This document shows positions 26,007 to 34,716 of a DNA stretch of 64,000 bases, in pieces. How positions within the stretch are numbered: the first letter of the stretch is position 1; every line of letters starts with the position of its first letter. The stretch comes from Neobacillus terrae (GTDB taxonomy: Bacteria > Bacillota > Bacilli > Bacillales > Cytobacillaceae): positions 1-64,000 of the forward strand of contig NZ_JAAOEO010000003.1 of NCBI RefSeq assembly GCF_011393025.1. The letters run 5' to 3'. Made by a program: the position numbers and the translations under genes. The notes below the pieces were generated by a model. That model had not been told where the DNA came from and did not search any database. It was given only the letters and a program-made list of their open reading frames with translations.

Positions 26007-26040
26007 CAAGGCGGCAATTAAATTGCTGCCTTGTTTATTT
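26007..26040 (+). terminator. Second hairpin terminator
   Basis: CAAGGCGGCAAT and ATTGCTGCCTTG form a perfect 12-bp stem with a 3-base loop followed by TTTATTTA. Confidence 0.75.
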
Positions 26041-26090
26041 AGCTAATCAGAATTTATATCCATAAATTCTGAACGCATAAGCAAAACTAG

Positions 26091-26127
26091 GGCATCCGCC
26101 AAGGGAACTTGGCGAATGCCAAGTTTT
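26091..26127 (+). terminator. Third hairpin terminator or attenuator before the octahaem gene
   Basis: GGCATCCGCCAAG and CTTGGCGAATGCC pair with one mismatch around GGAA, followed by AAGTTTTTCT. It lies 160 bases upstream of the octahaem cytochrome gene. Three hairpins in 180 bases either insulate the two units strongly or include a leader attenuator. The 347-base gap has no gene; a TATAAT box is at 26208-26213. Confidence 0.6.
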
Positions 26128-26207
26128 TCTAATAATTATTCCACCATGACACAAACCTGTCAATAAAATGCTCCATTTTCGCCCCATCTTTTCCCCATTT
26201 TCATTGC

Positions 26208-26213
26208 TATAAT
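26208..26213 (+). promoter_or_regulatory. Possible -10 element of the octahaem cytochrome gene
   Basis: TATAAT preceded by TTGC lies 70 bases upstream of the start codon. I see no good -35 hexamer 17 bases upstream, so an activator-dependent promoter is possible. Confidence 0.4.
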
Positions 26214-26282
26214 ATACATATAATCCCTATATATAAATAAACAATCATACAAATTACCTACATAAATTCACATGAAAACGAG

Positions 26283-28505
26283 ATGAAGATCATGAAAAAA
26301 CTAATTCGAGTAAAAAAGCCCTCTCTCCTCTATTGTTTGTTAGCTGCATTTTTACTTGGATCCTCTGTATGGTACTTACCACCCTCTATTGCTTATTCAG
26401 AAACATCTGGAACAACAACTATTACAGATCCAACATTTACTCAGCCAACTACCGAAACACCTTCAACGGAACCAGCAACAACAGGAACATCTGCAACTGG
26501 ATCCACAACTACTGATTCCATAGCTACAGATTCAGCTACCGGCACCACAACTGATACAACTACCGAAACCACTGCTGTTGAAACTGTAACGGTAGAATCA
26601 ACTGTAGTAAAGCCAACTGTCTCTGTAAATAACCCTTTTAATAATCAAGAGTTTCATAATTTTAAGGTTAATCTTTCAGGAACCTATACAAATACCGATC
26701 CAACTATTCAAAACTCTAACCTGGTTTTTTCCGCTTCAGAAGACATAAATGGAGCTATCAATGAATTCTCAAATTCTGAAAGTAACACTTCAGAGTGGAA
26801 TATAACAAGCACCACTGGCAATGAAGGAACATGGTCTTTTACTCACACTTATTCTAATGAAGGTCCGCATAAAATTGTGATTACAATCAAAGACAATACG
26901 AACACCGATAATACATCCAATACATCAAGTATTTCTTTTACTATTTCAACCAGGCCCTATATCTATAAATCAGTAATTATGATTCCTGGCTCACCCGATA
27001 AGGAATTAAATGCCGAAGATTTAACAAGCGTGCCTGTAAATGCCCAAATAAAAATAACATTGGTTGACGATAAACCAATGACCGAACTTGATTCTAAGGT
27101 TACATCAAATAACCCAATAAATGTCTTATTAATGCCTATATCAAAGACTCAATCTCCTGTAGAGATTTCTGGGGATTCCACCGTAGCAGTGAATGCAGAT
27201 CCTCCCGCCGGAAAATATGCTTACGATATTACCTTTAAACCAAGTAAAGACTTGGAAAACAATAAAACTTATTTAGTATATCTGGACCCTTCTCTATCCG
27301 ATGATAATAACAATCTTGTATTTGCGAAGTTTTTTAAATTTAGTACAAAAACAAACACTGATTGGGATGACTTTGATGATAACTCGTCTGGTAAGACCAG
27401 TTCCAATCCTCACGGCCATTATAATTTGAATACAAATATGTGCGCTGCTTGTCATAGTACGCATGTTAACAATCCAATGCAAAAATTGGATCCTGTAAAG
27501 TCTCAGGCAGAGGGAGGTTCTTATCTAGTTGAGTATAATGACAAATTACAACAGGATGCTTCACGGAATTATTGTATGGCCTGCCATGACGGAACGACAA
27601 ATGCACCTTTTATAAGCAATATAGAGAAAGAGTACCATCACAATAATCCTGCTGAATATGGGGATAATGCGTCGAATACATTAAAACAGCCAGAAGCTTG
27701 CACTAGCTGCCATAATCCTCATCTTGAGTGGTCATCTGATAATCCGAATTTGTTAAAGGATCACTATGTTTATACTCATAAAGAAGCCGATCGGAATAAA
27801 AAGGGATTATCTACTCTAGTCGTTGATAGTTTGGATACTGCATGTGAAAGCTGTCATGACGATTATTCCATCTTTAATCGAACAACCTATCCAGACGGAT
27901 TTTATAAAGCCCTACAATATGCTAAAACGTTAACTGCTACCGGTACCATTGATTCCAGGAAAGTAGATGTTAATTTTGACCATACTGATAAATTAGCTCC
28001 AACTGTTACAGACTACTCTTTATGTCTTCGCTGTCATAATGCTGAAAAAGCAACAGCTAAACTAGTCCTATCTGATATTGAAACATATTATACTGACCAA
28101 AACTCTAAACATCTATTTATGCTGGCAGGCTCCCAATCGATGCAGGACGATGGCAGTAAATTAAACGGTACACTCCCTTGTGCTGAGTGCCATGAAACCC
28201 ATGGGTCCAATAATATTAAAATGTTAAGAGATGAATTGGGAAATTTAAGAATCACTGATCCTTCTAAAAAGTTTGTGTCTTCGGGTAAAACTTGGGATGC
28301 AACAAACGAAAGAAATTTCTGCACCAAGTGCCATAATGGATCAACCGATATTTACGGAAAAACTGCAAGGGCACTTGATATCACCAAGTCGGAAGGCCAT
28401 GATCCTTCAACTGATAAAGGTAAGCAGGCATGTTCATTGTGCCATGGTGGTGCTTCAAAATCCTTTATAGAAGCAGCCCACGCACCTAAAACAGGAACCC
28501 CATAA
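26283..28505 (+). CDS. Secreted octahaem cytochrome c with Thr-rich and Ig-like domains
   Basis: 740 residues. Signal peptide (LLYCLLAAFLLGSSVWYLPP...AYS), then a Thr/Ser-rich low-complexity segment (about 40-105, TTETPSTEPATTGTSATG style), a beta-sandwich (about 108-225, NNPFNNQEFHNFKVNLSGTY), an SbsA-type Ig-like domain (about 227-355, starting PYIYKSVIMIPGSPD and ending FKFSTKT), and eight CXXCH motifs over residues 380-725: CAACH, CMACH, CTSCH, CESCH, CLRCH, CAECH, CTKCH and CSLCH. Pairs such as CAACHSTHVNN and CAECHETHGSN fit the doubled-CXXCH family. SbsA-like Ig domains occur in S-layer-associated proteins, so display in or on the cell wall is plausible; no LPXTG or SLH motif is present. 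ATG at 26292 (MKKLIRV) is an alternative start. It is a separate unit with its own strong terminator. Confidence 0.85.
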   Translation: MKIMKKLIRVKKPSLLYCLLAAFLLGSSVWYLPPSIAYSETSGTTTITDPTFTQPTTETPSTEPATTGTSATGSTTTDSIATDSATGTTTDTTTETTAVETVTVESTVVKPTVSVNNPFNNQEFHNFKVNLSGTYTNTDPTIQNSNLVFSASEDINGAINEFSNSESNTSEWNITSTTGNEGTWSFTHTYSNEGPHKIVITIKDNTNTDNTSNTSSISFTISTRPYIYKSVIMIPGSPDKELNAEDLTSVPVNAQIKITLVDDKPMTELDSKVTSNNPINVLLMPISKTQSPVEISGDSTVAVNADPPAGKYAYDITFKPSKDLENNKTYLVYLDPSLSDDNNNLVFAKFFKFSTKTNTDWDDFDDNSSGKTSSNPHGHYNLNTNMCAACHSTHVNNPMQKLDPVKSQAEGGSYLVEYNDKLQQDASRNYCMACHDGTTNAPFISNIEKEYHHNNPAEYGDNASNTLKQPEACTSCHNPHLEWSSDNPNLLKDHYVYTHKEADRNKKGLSTLVVDSLDTACESCHDDYSIFNRTTYPDGFYKALQYAKTLTATGTIDSRKVDVNFDHTDKLAPTVTDYSLCLRCHNAEKATAKLVLSDIETYYTDQNSKHLFMLAGSQSMQDDGSKLNGTLPCAECHETHGSNNIKMLRDELGNLRITDPSKKFVSSGKTWDATNERNFCTKCHNGSTDIYGKTARALDITKSEGHDPSTDKGKQACSLCHGGASKSFIEAAHAPKTGTP

Positions 28506-28510
28506 AAAAA

Positions 28511-28536
28511 CGAGAGGATTTTCCTCTCGGTTTTTT
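28511..28536 (+). terminator. Terminator of the octahaem cytochrome gene
   Basis: CGAGAGG and CCTCTCG form a 7-bp stem with an ATTTT loop followed by GTTTTTT, six bases after the stop codon. Confidence 0.9.
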
Positions 28537-28610
28537 ATGTTATCTTCTCGGGACATCCCAAATTTTTTTCGACATATAAAAGTCTTTGATCTATATGGGT
28601 TGAATCCAAT

Positions 28611-28630
28611 TTAATCAAACGTTTGATTAA
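28611..28630. promoter_or_regulatory. 20-bp perfect palindrome upstream of atoE
   Basis: TTAATCAAAC followed by GTTTGATTAA is a perfect 20-bp palindrome 325 bp upstream of the atoE start. A copy matching 19 of 20 positions lies upstream of the DUF1028 gene (34626-34645). The form suggests a TetR-family operator. The rest of the 449-base gap holds no gene. Confidence 0.6.
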
Positions 28631-28903
28631 CTAAATTTTCACAGATTAACCGAAAAATTTTCAGGATCAGTCATTCCTCAACAACTGAAAATCAATATTA
28701 TCCAAAATACCGAATGGGAACTTTCACCTATAAGTATTTTCCTTCCCCAATTCAGCTTTATTTACGATTATTATCCCATAAATTATTCAAGTTGATAAAA
28801 AATCAAATATAGTCATAAATGGTATTAGTGCACTGTATGGCACCTCATGCAAGAAAAATCGTGCAATTTGTCGAAATATTTGTTAAATGGTAAAATAGTG
28901 AAA

Positions 28904-28917
28904 TGTAAACGTTTACT
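28904..28917 (+). promoter_or_regulatory. Catabolite-responsive element (cre) of atoE
   Basis: TGTAAACGTTTACT fits the cre consensus TGWAARCGYTWNCW. It stands 37 bases upstream of the atoE start, probably downstream of the promoter, where CcpA would act as a roadblock repressor in the presence of glucose. Confidence 0.75.
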
Positions 28918-28954
28918 AAATAAATTTCTATATTTCTTGATTGGGGGACCAACA

Positions 28955-30277
28955 GTGGTTAGTTCTATTTCAAAGTTTTTCACAAAAATGGTAGATAGGT
29001 ATTTACCAGATCCACTCGTTTTTGCAATGATCTTAACTCTTCTTATCTTTGTCCTAGGGTTTGCTTTAACTCCAAAATCACCGATGGATCTTGTTCAGCT
29101 TTGGGGGGATGGTTTTTGGAATCTTTTAGCTTTTTCAATGCAAATGGCACTCGTAGTCGTAACAGGGCATGCATTGGCAAGCTCACCGCTTTTGAGGAGA
29201 TGGATGGGAAAAGTAGCCTCAATCGCCAAAACACCTGTACAGGGTGTTTTGCTGGTAACGTTTGTCTCTGCGTTTGCCTGTATTCTTAATTGGGGATTTG
29301 GCTTGGTAGTTGGTGCGCTTTTTGCACGCGAAGTTGCCCGCAGGGTACCAAAATCAGACTATCGCTTATTAATTGCGAGTGCCTATATCGGCTTCCTGAC
29401 ATGGCATGGTGGATTTTCCGGATCCATTCCTTTAGCAGCCGCAACAAAAGGAAACCCAATGGAAAAGCTTGCTGGTATTATTCCTATTTCTGAAACAATA
29501 TTCTCACCTTACAACATCTTTATTACTCTTGTTCTACTGGTCACTCTGCCATTTTTGACAAGATTAATGATGCGGCCCGAAAACGAAATTATTGCAGTTG
29601 ACTCTGACCTTTTAAGAGAAGAGCCTTCTACATTAAGGAAGCTTCCGCCAAATGCTTCATTTGCTGAAAAACTTGAGGAAAGCAGAGTTCTTGCTTATAT
29701 TATTGGAGTCCTGGGCCTGGCCTATATTATTATTTATTTCATAAATAATGGTGCCAAAATTGATATCAACATCGTAAACCTTATTTTTATGGTTCTTGGA
29801 ATCATTCTGCATGGCACACCAATGTCCTATATGAGAGCAGTAAAAGCAGCAGCTGTTGGTACAGCTGGAATTATTGCGCAGTTTCCATTTTACGCGGGGA
29901 TTCAGCTAATGATGGATGGATCCGGGCTAGGTGGACTAATTACGAACTTATTCGTAAACATTTCCAATGTTCACACCTTCCCAATCCTTACCTTCTTTAG
30001 CTCAGGCCTTGTCAACCTGGCAGTTCCTTCAGGAGGCGGCCACTGGGTAGTTCAGGGTCCATTCGTTATTCCTGCTGCAAAGGAACTAGGAGTTGATCTT
30101 GGAAAAGCATCTATGGCCGTTGCGTACGGTGAAGCATGGATGAACATGGCACAGCCATTCTGGGCACTGCCTGCACTGGCAATCGCCGGACTTAAAGCCC
30201 GCGATATTATGGGATTCTGTATCACAGCATTAATCTATTCAGGCATTATTTTCTGTATAGGTCTATACTTCTTCTAA
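28955..30277 (+). CDS. Short-chain fatty acid transporter, AtoE family
   Basis: About 440 residues with some ten to twelve hydrophobic segments (LVFAMILTLLIFVLGFAL, GVLLVTFVSAFACILNWGFG, LAYIIGVLGLAYIIIYFI, ITALIYSGIIFCIGLYFF). The conserved family motifs NWGFGLVVGALFAREVAR, TWHGGFSGSIPLAAAT and NLAVPSGGGHWVVQGPF are all present. AtoE-type permeases take up acetoacetate, butyrate and other short acids. GTG at 28955 is chosen because GGGGGACC precedes it and MVSSISKFFTKMVDRYLPDP is the family N-terminus; the frame is open from 28847, but the added residues are not family-like. Regulation by CcpA (cre) and by a TetR-type palindrome is suggested by the upstream region. It could supply an organic-acid electron donor to respiration. 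Confidence 0.88.
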   Translation: MVSSISKFFTKMVDRYLPDPLVFAMILTLLIFVLGFALTPKSPMDLVQLWGDGFWNLLAFSMQMALVVVTGHALASSPLLRRWMGKVASIAKTPVQGVLLVTFVSAFACILNWGFGLVVGALFAREVARRVPKSDYRLLIASAYIGFLTWHGGFSGSIPLAAATKGNPMEKLAGIIPISETIFSPYNIFITLVLLVTLPFLTRLMMRPENEIIAVDSDLLREEPSTLRKLPPNASFAEKLEESRVLAYIIGVLGLAYIIIYFINNGAKIDINIVNLIFMVLGIILHGTPMSYMRAVKAAAVGTAGIIAQFPFYAGIQLMMDGSGLGGLITNLFVNISNVHTFPILTFFSSGLVNLAVPSGGGHWVVQGPFVIPAAKELGVDLGKASMAVAYGEAWMNMAQPFWALPALAIAGLKARDIMGFCITALIYSGIIFCIGLYFF

Positions 30278-30298
30278 TCTATTTAACTGTTGAAAGCA

Positions 30299-30328
30299 AA
30301 AGGATCGGTTTCTATCCGGTCCTTATTT
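30299..30328 (+). terminator. Terminator of atoE
   Basis: AAGGATCGG and CCGGTCCTT pair over nine positions (one G-U) around TTTCTAT and run into TATTTAAT. Confidence 0.7.
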
Positions 30329-30389
30329 AATCAACATTATTTTTCTTACTATAACAAAATGATTATGGAGGGCAGTTTTTAGGAATCCG

Positions 30390-30857
30390 TTACTTCGCTG
30401 ATAACGATTTTACTGATTCCCTTACTTTTAAAAGTTTTATGAGCAGCAAGTTTATGATAACCCCCAACGTCCCCCCACTGCTGTCAATGAGAACATCTTT
30501 GACTGCTGGTCCTCTTCCAGGTACAAATATTTGATGAATCTCATCTAAAGTGGCGTACAGCACATATATGAGCACCGTCAACCCTATACTTCTCCACCCA
30601 AAAACCCCGCTTCTTCTTAAGGCGTTTAATGCAAGGATTCCAAGAACAAAGTAAACAAAAAAATGAGCACATTTCCTGATGATATGATTGAAACTCTTCA
30701 AATCGGCTGCTCCATTTGTAATTACTTGCAGCAGTTCCATAACAAACTTAGTGACACCAGTACTCAAGGTATCTGATTGGGTGGCGGGCTGATTTGATAG
30801 AGTAAAAATAACCAGCATCCATAAAATCACTAAAGACCAGCTTAAAAGTTTTTTCAT
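30390..30857 (-). CDS. VanZ family membrane protein
   Basis: About 155 residues with four hydrophobic segments and the VanZ-family signature: LVIFTLSNQPATQSD after the first helix, KCAHFFVYFVLGILAL, and DEIHQIFVPGRGPAVKDVLIDSSGG. The conserved His and Asp/Glu residues lie in these loops. VanZ confers low-level teicoplanin resistance in enterococci, but most Bacillus homologues have no proven role. ATG at 30857 (MKKLLSWS) is preferred to a TTG at 30881. The ribosome binding site is weak. It is a single gene, convergent with atoE. Confidence 0.85.
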   Translation of the reverse strand: MKKLLSWSLVILWMLVIFTLSNQPATQSDTLSTGVTKFVMELLQVITNGAADLKSFNHIIRKCAHFFVYFVLGILALNALRRSGVFGWRSIGLTVLIYVLYATLDEIHQIFVPGRGPAVKDVLIDSSGGTLGVIINLLLIKLLKVRESVKSLSAK

Positions 30858-30881
30858 CTGATATTTCCCAATTTCTTTCAA

Positions 30882-31662
30882 ATTTAATTAGTATAAGAGT
30901 ATTATAACAACAATATAAAGGAGATAAAAAACTAAGTTTATAGCAAAACTAAGCTGACTTTAAAAAGTATTTTTTTATTGCAGAAATAGATCAAGAGGCA
31001 CCCGCTCCTACATAAAAAAATAGAGTCTCACCTTGTGACCAAGTGGAACCAAAAATGAGTATAAAAGTTTGGGAGACCTCACAAACTTTTTGTGGAGTCC
31101 CGCTCAAAATAATTATATGAAAAAAATCAAAGTGAAAATTCCAAAAAAGTGCCAGAAAATCGAAAGGAGATGGTCCAAGAAGTTGAAATTGAGCTTATCG
31201 AACCCCTTAAGGTGTATAATTGCAGGATCTTTTTCCATGGTAGGTATCATAAGTCTTATGGTCGCTGCAAAAATAGGTGACATCCAATGTGCATCATTCT
31301 AGTAAAAAAATGGTTGTGCATTTCTGCTAATTCCTCCGCCCCCTTACCGTAGGCTATTGTTTTCTTATTGATGGTATAAATCGATGTTCCTCCCTATTTC
31401 TAAGCGAATTCACCCAAGCTTTAATTTGGGGGATATTCTTAATTCCGTATTTTCCGATGATTTCTTTTTTGGACAAAGTTTCACTTAATGAGTCCTCTTT
31501 CTCCAAAAAAAAACACACCCTCAAATAGTATTTTTACTAACTACCACATAGGGAGTGTTTTATACTTGTCTCATTTTCTATGGTCACCCCATAGTATTTA
31601 AATACTTTTAGAGGCGTCTTATTTTTATCTCGTGGTTATTTCAAATCAAGCTTCTCAATTTT
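30882..31662. other. 780-base region without a confident gene
   Basis: Contains a hairpin with AAAAGTTTG (31063-31071) and CAAACTTTT (31082-31090) arms and a 61-codon plus-strand frame at 31117-31302 (MKKIKVKIPKKCQKIERRW..., one hydrophobic segment LRCIIAGSFSMVGIISLMVA) that lacks a ribosome binding site. The rest is AT-rich with homopolymer runs, and I recognise nothing else in it. It may be eroded sequence. Confidence 0.45.
31508..31560 (-). terminator. Terminator-like hairpin downstream of the SEC-C gene
   Basis: On the minus strand ACACTCCCT pairs with AGGGTGTGT (one mismatch) across a 30-base loop and is followed by a run of nine T. It is about 100 bases past the SEC-C gene stop and could end its transcript. 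Confidence 0.5.
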
Positions 31663-33600
31663 TTATTTCTTCTTCTCTATCCATTCTTTCAGTGCATCTA
31701 CCATCTTCCAAAGATCAATTGTAGAAATCGCATAGATAATGGCTTCGTTTTGGTCGCCCCAGCCATAGTATTCAGGCAGTTGCTTTGGCAGGCGTTTTTT
31801 GCCGGTGATATAGTCAATGACGTATTTGTTTTGTGCATTGGCTTTTTTCAGCAATCTGGTTGCTTTAGCCGTTTTGCCCTTTTCAAGAAGTTCGAGCAGG
31901 AGTTCATTGAATAGCCAATGCGTTGAATCTTCCGGGAACTTCTTAAGGAGAGCCTTTGCTTTATCAAACTGTTTTAACTCAAGGTAGAGTGGGAATAGAT
32001 CATAGCGGATGCCCTGATTGTCCATTGGGTTAAGTTCGAGTATGGCTTCGTATTCGCTGGCTGCTTCTGCGCTTTTTCCGATAACCACAAGTGTCTGAGC
32101 ATATTTATTTTTTGCCCGCATGTATGGTCTCGTTTCTATTAACCCCCAGAAATAACCTCTGTTTTCAAGAAAAAAGTCTTTTCCAAGTTCTTTTTCAGCT
32201 GCTTCCATTCCCTTTTTATATATTTCGGCTGCTTCTTCAGGACTGTCGGCAAATTCACCGGCAAGGTTATAAGCATCTGCGTTGGATGGGTCAAGGTCTA
32301 GGGCCTCCAATGCCAGCTTATAGCGATCAACACCTTGGGCTTCAAATGCTTCGTAAATTAGGTTTTGGGCATGTTCCTTATTGCTTCGGGATGTCTTTCT
32401 CACCGGCTTTTGCGGCTGATTTATTTTTTTATTTAAAAACTCCTCAATTTCTTCGATGCTTTCAAGGCCCTGTTCCTGTATTTCGGCAAATACATCATTC
32501 AGCATCTGTTCAGAGGCTAAAGGATTGATGCCAGCCTCGGCCGGTCCTGCACTTTCCTCCAACATCTGAACTATGTCATCATGCAGCACCTCATCCAATT
32601 CATAGTAACGGCTTGATATACTCGCTACGGATACACCATAAATCTCTGCTACTTTCTTTTGCGTGTTTGGGAAATCCTCTGGGAATATGAATGAAATAAG
32701 ATAATGAAGAGCAGCAGCATAAACAGCCGGATTTTTAATCTGCTTTTGCCTTTTCTCGCAAAATTTATGCCAAACGAGAATACCAAAATCAATAAGGGTT
32801 GGACTCTCGTTAAGTTCATTCATTTTCTTTTGAAATACTTCGGCTACTTCCTGATAAACCGGAGCCGACCATTCAAAGTTGTCCGGCTCAACAGTGAACC
32901 CAGCCGAAGGAAGGTCGTTCATGATTTCCATAAAAAAGTCATTAAAACCTTCCTCTGGTGAATCGTATCCCAATTGAGCAGATTTTTCCTCGATAAATTG
33001 ATAGGCAATGTCAGGTTGAAGATTTGTGAGTTCTATCAATGACGGAATAAAGATCAGCTTGTCCTCGTAAGGCAGCGCCATACCAAAGATAAACGAGTTC
33101 TTGCCACCCTCCACTTTATGGCTATTTATAAGAGAAATTTCTTCTGTTTCTCCCGTAAAAAAGTTTTTAAGCTTAAGGATGTTTCCATCAATGTCGATTG
33201 CTTCCCCTGCAAGTGTCCGGACATCTGTCCATGTATTCAAAATATCCTTCAGCTTCGGCCGCTTAATATTTTTTGATTCATAGCGAATAAATTTTTCAAG
33301 AATGGTCTCCTCACCGTCTACTTCTTTGAAAAGGGTGAACCAGATCGTATGAATCGTTAAATAAAATTCCTGTTCTGACTCATCATCTAGATTAAGATGC
33401 GGTTCGAGCTGTTCATAATCTTGTTCAATCTCGCGTTCATAATGCTGCAGAGCGTAATCTACCAGCTGGTGCTGCAGCCTTACAACTTCATCCTCAATAA
33501 CATTGGAAATGGATACGACCTCGTTAAGGCCACAACATTTTTTATACTTTTTTCCGCTGCCGCAAGGGCATGGATCGTTTCTATTTATTTTCTCATTCAA
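31663..33600 (-). CDS. SEC-C motif and TPR-containing protein
   Basis: About 645 residues, soluble. A SEC-C zinc motif stands at the extreme N-terminus ([16 protein letters not shown], about 6-21). A helical middle region follows ([20 protein letters not shown]), and TPR-like repeats fill the C-terminal third ([60 protein letters not shown]). SEC-C modules bind zinc and often mediate ribosome, SecB or protein contacts; the precise role is unknown. TTG at 33600 is preferred because GGGGAGG lies directly upstream; the longer frame adds non-homologous residues. The same [10 protein letters not shown] motif ends SecA in this window. Confidence 0.75.
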   Translation of the reverse strand: MNEKINRNDPCPCGSGKKYKKCCGLNEVVSISNVIEDEVVRLQHQLVDYALQHYEREIEQDYEQLEPHLNLDDESEQEFYLTIHTIWFTLFKEVDGEETILEKFIRYESKNIKRPKLKDILNTWTDVRTLAGEAIDIDGNILKLKNFFTGETEEISLINSHKVEGGKNSFIFGMALPYEDKLIFIPSLIELTNLQPDIAYQFIEEKSAQLGYDSPEEGFNDFFMEIMNDLPSAGFTVEPDNFEWSAPVYQEVAEVFQKKMNELNESPTLIDFGILVWHKFCEKRQKQIKNPAVYAAALHYLISFIFPEDFPNTQKKVAEIYGVSVASISSRYYELDEVLHDDIVQMLEESAGPAEAGINPLASEQMLNDVFAEIQEQGLESIEEIEEFLNKKINQPQKPVRKTSRSNKEHAQNLIYEAFEAQGVDRYKLALEALDLDPSNADAYNLAGEFADSPEEAAEIYKKGMEAAEKELGKDFFLENRGYFWGLIETRPYMRAKNKYAQTLVVIGKSAEAASEYEAILELNPMDNQGIRYDLFPLYLELKQFDKAKALLKKFPEDSTHWLFNELLLELLEKGKTAKATRLLKKANAQNKYVIDYITGKKRLPKQLPEYYGWGDQNEAIIYAISTIDLWKMVDALKEWIEKKK

Positions 33601-33666
33601 AATAATTCCTCCCCGATCAAAGCTTCTTTCTTTTATACTACCATTCTGTACATTTCTTTCAAAAAG

Positions 33667-33697
33667 AAAACAGCTGAAGGGCAATTTTCAGCTGTTT
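33667..33697. terminator. Terminator of the DUF1028 gene
   Basis: AAAACAGCTGAA and TTCAGCTGTTTT form a 12-bp stem with an 8-base loop. It lies eight bases past the DUF1028 stop codon, and A/T runs on both sides allow function in either direction. Confidence 0.8.
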
Positions 33698-33704
33698 TAA
33701 GAAA

Positions 33705-34550
33705 TTAATTTTGTTTTTTCATAAATTCCAATACTTCGAGATCGATAAACCCTTTTTCCTGTTCCCGCATTTCGAAGTTTTCTGTGTGGAGATATGCAGT
33801 TAAAGCTTTATGAAGTTCTTCTTCCTGAACAATATTAAAATGCAAATAGCCGTGTCGGGCAAGCTCTGCAGCAAGTTCAGTCTCAACTTCTCCGTCAATT
33901 GGAACGACCTTTTCCGGCTTAGAAGGAGCGAAGTAAAGCTGCTGAAGGTAATAGATTCGAATCAGCTCTTTAATTGGCTCAGGATGGTCATCCACACGCA
34001 AGTCAACAAAGCGATCATTATAGCCGCCGTATCCACCAGCTTCCTTAACAACAAGCAATGCTGCGGACTGCTGACCTCGGCTGTCCCCTCCTGCTTCCTG
34101 TCCTGCATTTAGGGCTGCAAGCAAGCGCTCTGCAAGAGTTCCTTCTGTGGAGGTAAAGGTAGATGCCATTGCTTCTACTGTTTTTTCATCTACTAAAATA
34201 TTACCTTGTGCTGCAAAGTGAGGCCCTGGGATGCCTCCAGCCCAGCTGTAGCATTCCTTACCGGTGAATGTGGCTGGGTTGCCATTTGCATCAATTAGAC
34301 CAACCTGGCGCATTTCCTTATCTTTGTCATCAGCAAGAATAATTTCGAGTGCTTCTGCTGCGGATTTCCCTTCAGCCATTAATGACAAAGCATCTGGTCC
34401 ATATGCTGTATTCGCATAAGATTGGGTTGCTACTGCACCAACTCCTGCCTTTGCCCACGGTACAACGGCTCCAACACCGAGAAATTTAGATTGAACAGCG
34501 ATTCCCCACTCCTTTGCCTGTGGGTCATACCCTACAATTGAGAAAGTCAT
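33705..34550 (-). CDS. DUF1028 Ntn-hydrolase-fold protein
   Basis: 281 residues. The first ~210 are the DUF1028 domain: MTFSIVGYDPQAKEWGIAVQ, GVGAVVPWAKAGVGAVATQS, YGPDALSLMAEGKSA, and NDRFVDLRVDDHPEPI. Like other Ntn-hydrolase-fold members it processes after an N-terminal residue, though here the candidate nucleophile (Thr2 or Ser4 region) is uncertain. The C-terminal ~65 residues form a helical domain often labelled putative peptidoglycan binding. Homologues occur with amino-acid and acyl catabolism genes. GGAGGATAAAA precedes the ATG. The upstream palindrome matches one in front of atoE, so the two are probably co-regulated. Confidence 0.8.
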   Translation of the reverse strand: MTFSIVGYDPQAKEWGIAVQSKFLGVGAVVPWAKAGVGAVATQSYANTAYGPDALSLMAEGKSAAEALEIILADDKDKEMRQVGLIDANGNPATFTGKECYSWAGGIPGPHFAAQGNILVDEKTVEAMASTFTSTEGTLAERLLAALNAGQEAGGDSRGQQSAALLVVKEAGGYGGYNDRFVDLRVDDHPEPIKELIRIYYLQQLYFAPSKPEKVVPIDGEVETELAAELARHGYLHFNIVQEEELHKALTAYLHTENFEMREQEKGFIDLEVLEFMKKQN

Positions 34551-34625
34551 GTAGTTTTATCCTCCTAAATTTAATTAATACTTATTTCGAGCAGCGAAAA
34601 GAAAATCCTGCCTCATTACTTAAAT

Positions 34626-34645
34626 TTAATCAAACGTTTAATTAA
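34626..34645. promoter_or_regulatory. Palindromic operator upstream of the DUF1028 gene
   Basis: TTAATCAAAC followed by GTTTAATTAA differs at one position from the perfect palindrome at 28611-28630. With flanking bases the symmetry extends to about 28 bp. It is 76 bp upstream of the start codon. Confidence 0.6.
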
Positions 34646-34668
34646 ATTTCTGAAAAGGCGGCATAATG

Positions 34669-34706
34669 AAAAACACAGCCCTTATTTGAAACCAGACTGT
34701 GTTTTT
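34669..34706 (-). terminator. Terminator of hpf
   Basis: AAAAACACAG and CTGTGTTTTT are perfect 10-bp arms around an 18-base loop, 11 bases past the hpf stop codon. Confidence 0.75.
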
Positions 34707-34716
34707 CATCATAATA

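Noticed and set aside
31117-31302. 61-codon plus-strand frame with one hydrophobic segment
   Set aside because: No ribosome binding site and no recognisable family; kept only as a note in the gap entry.
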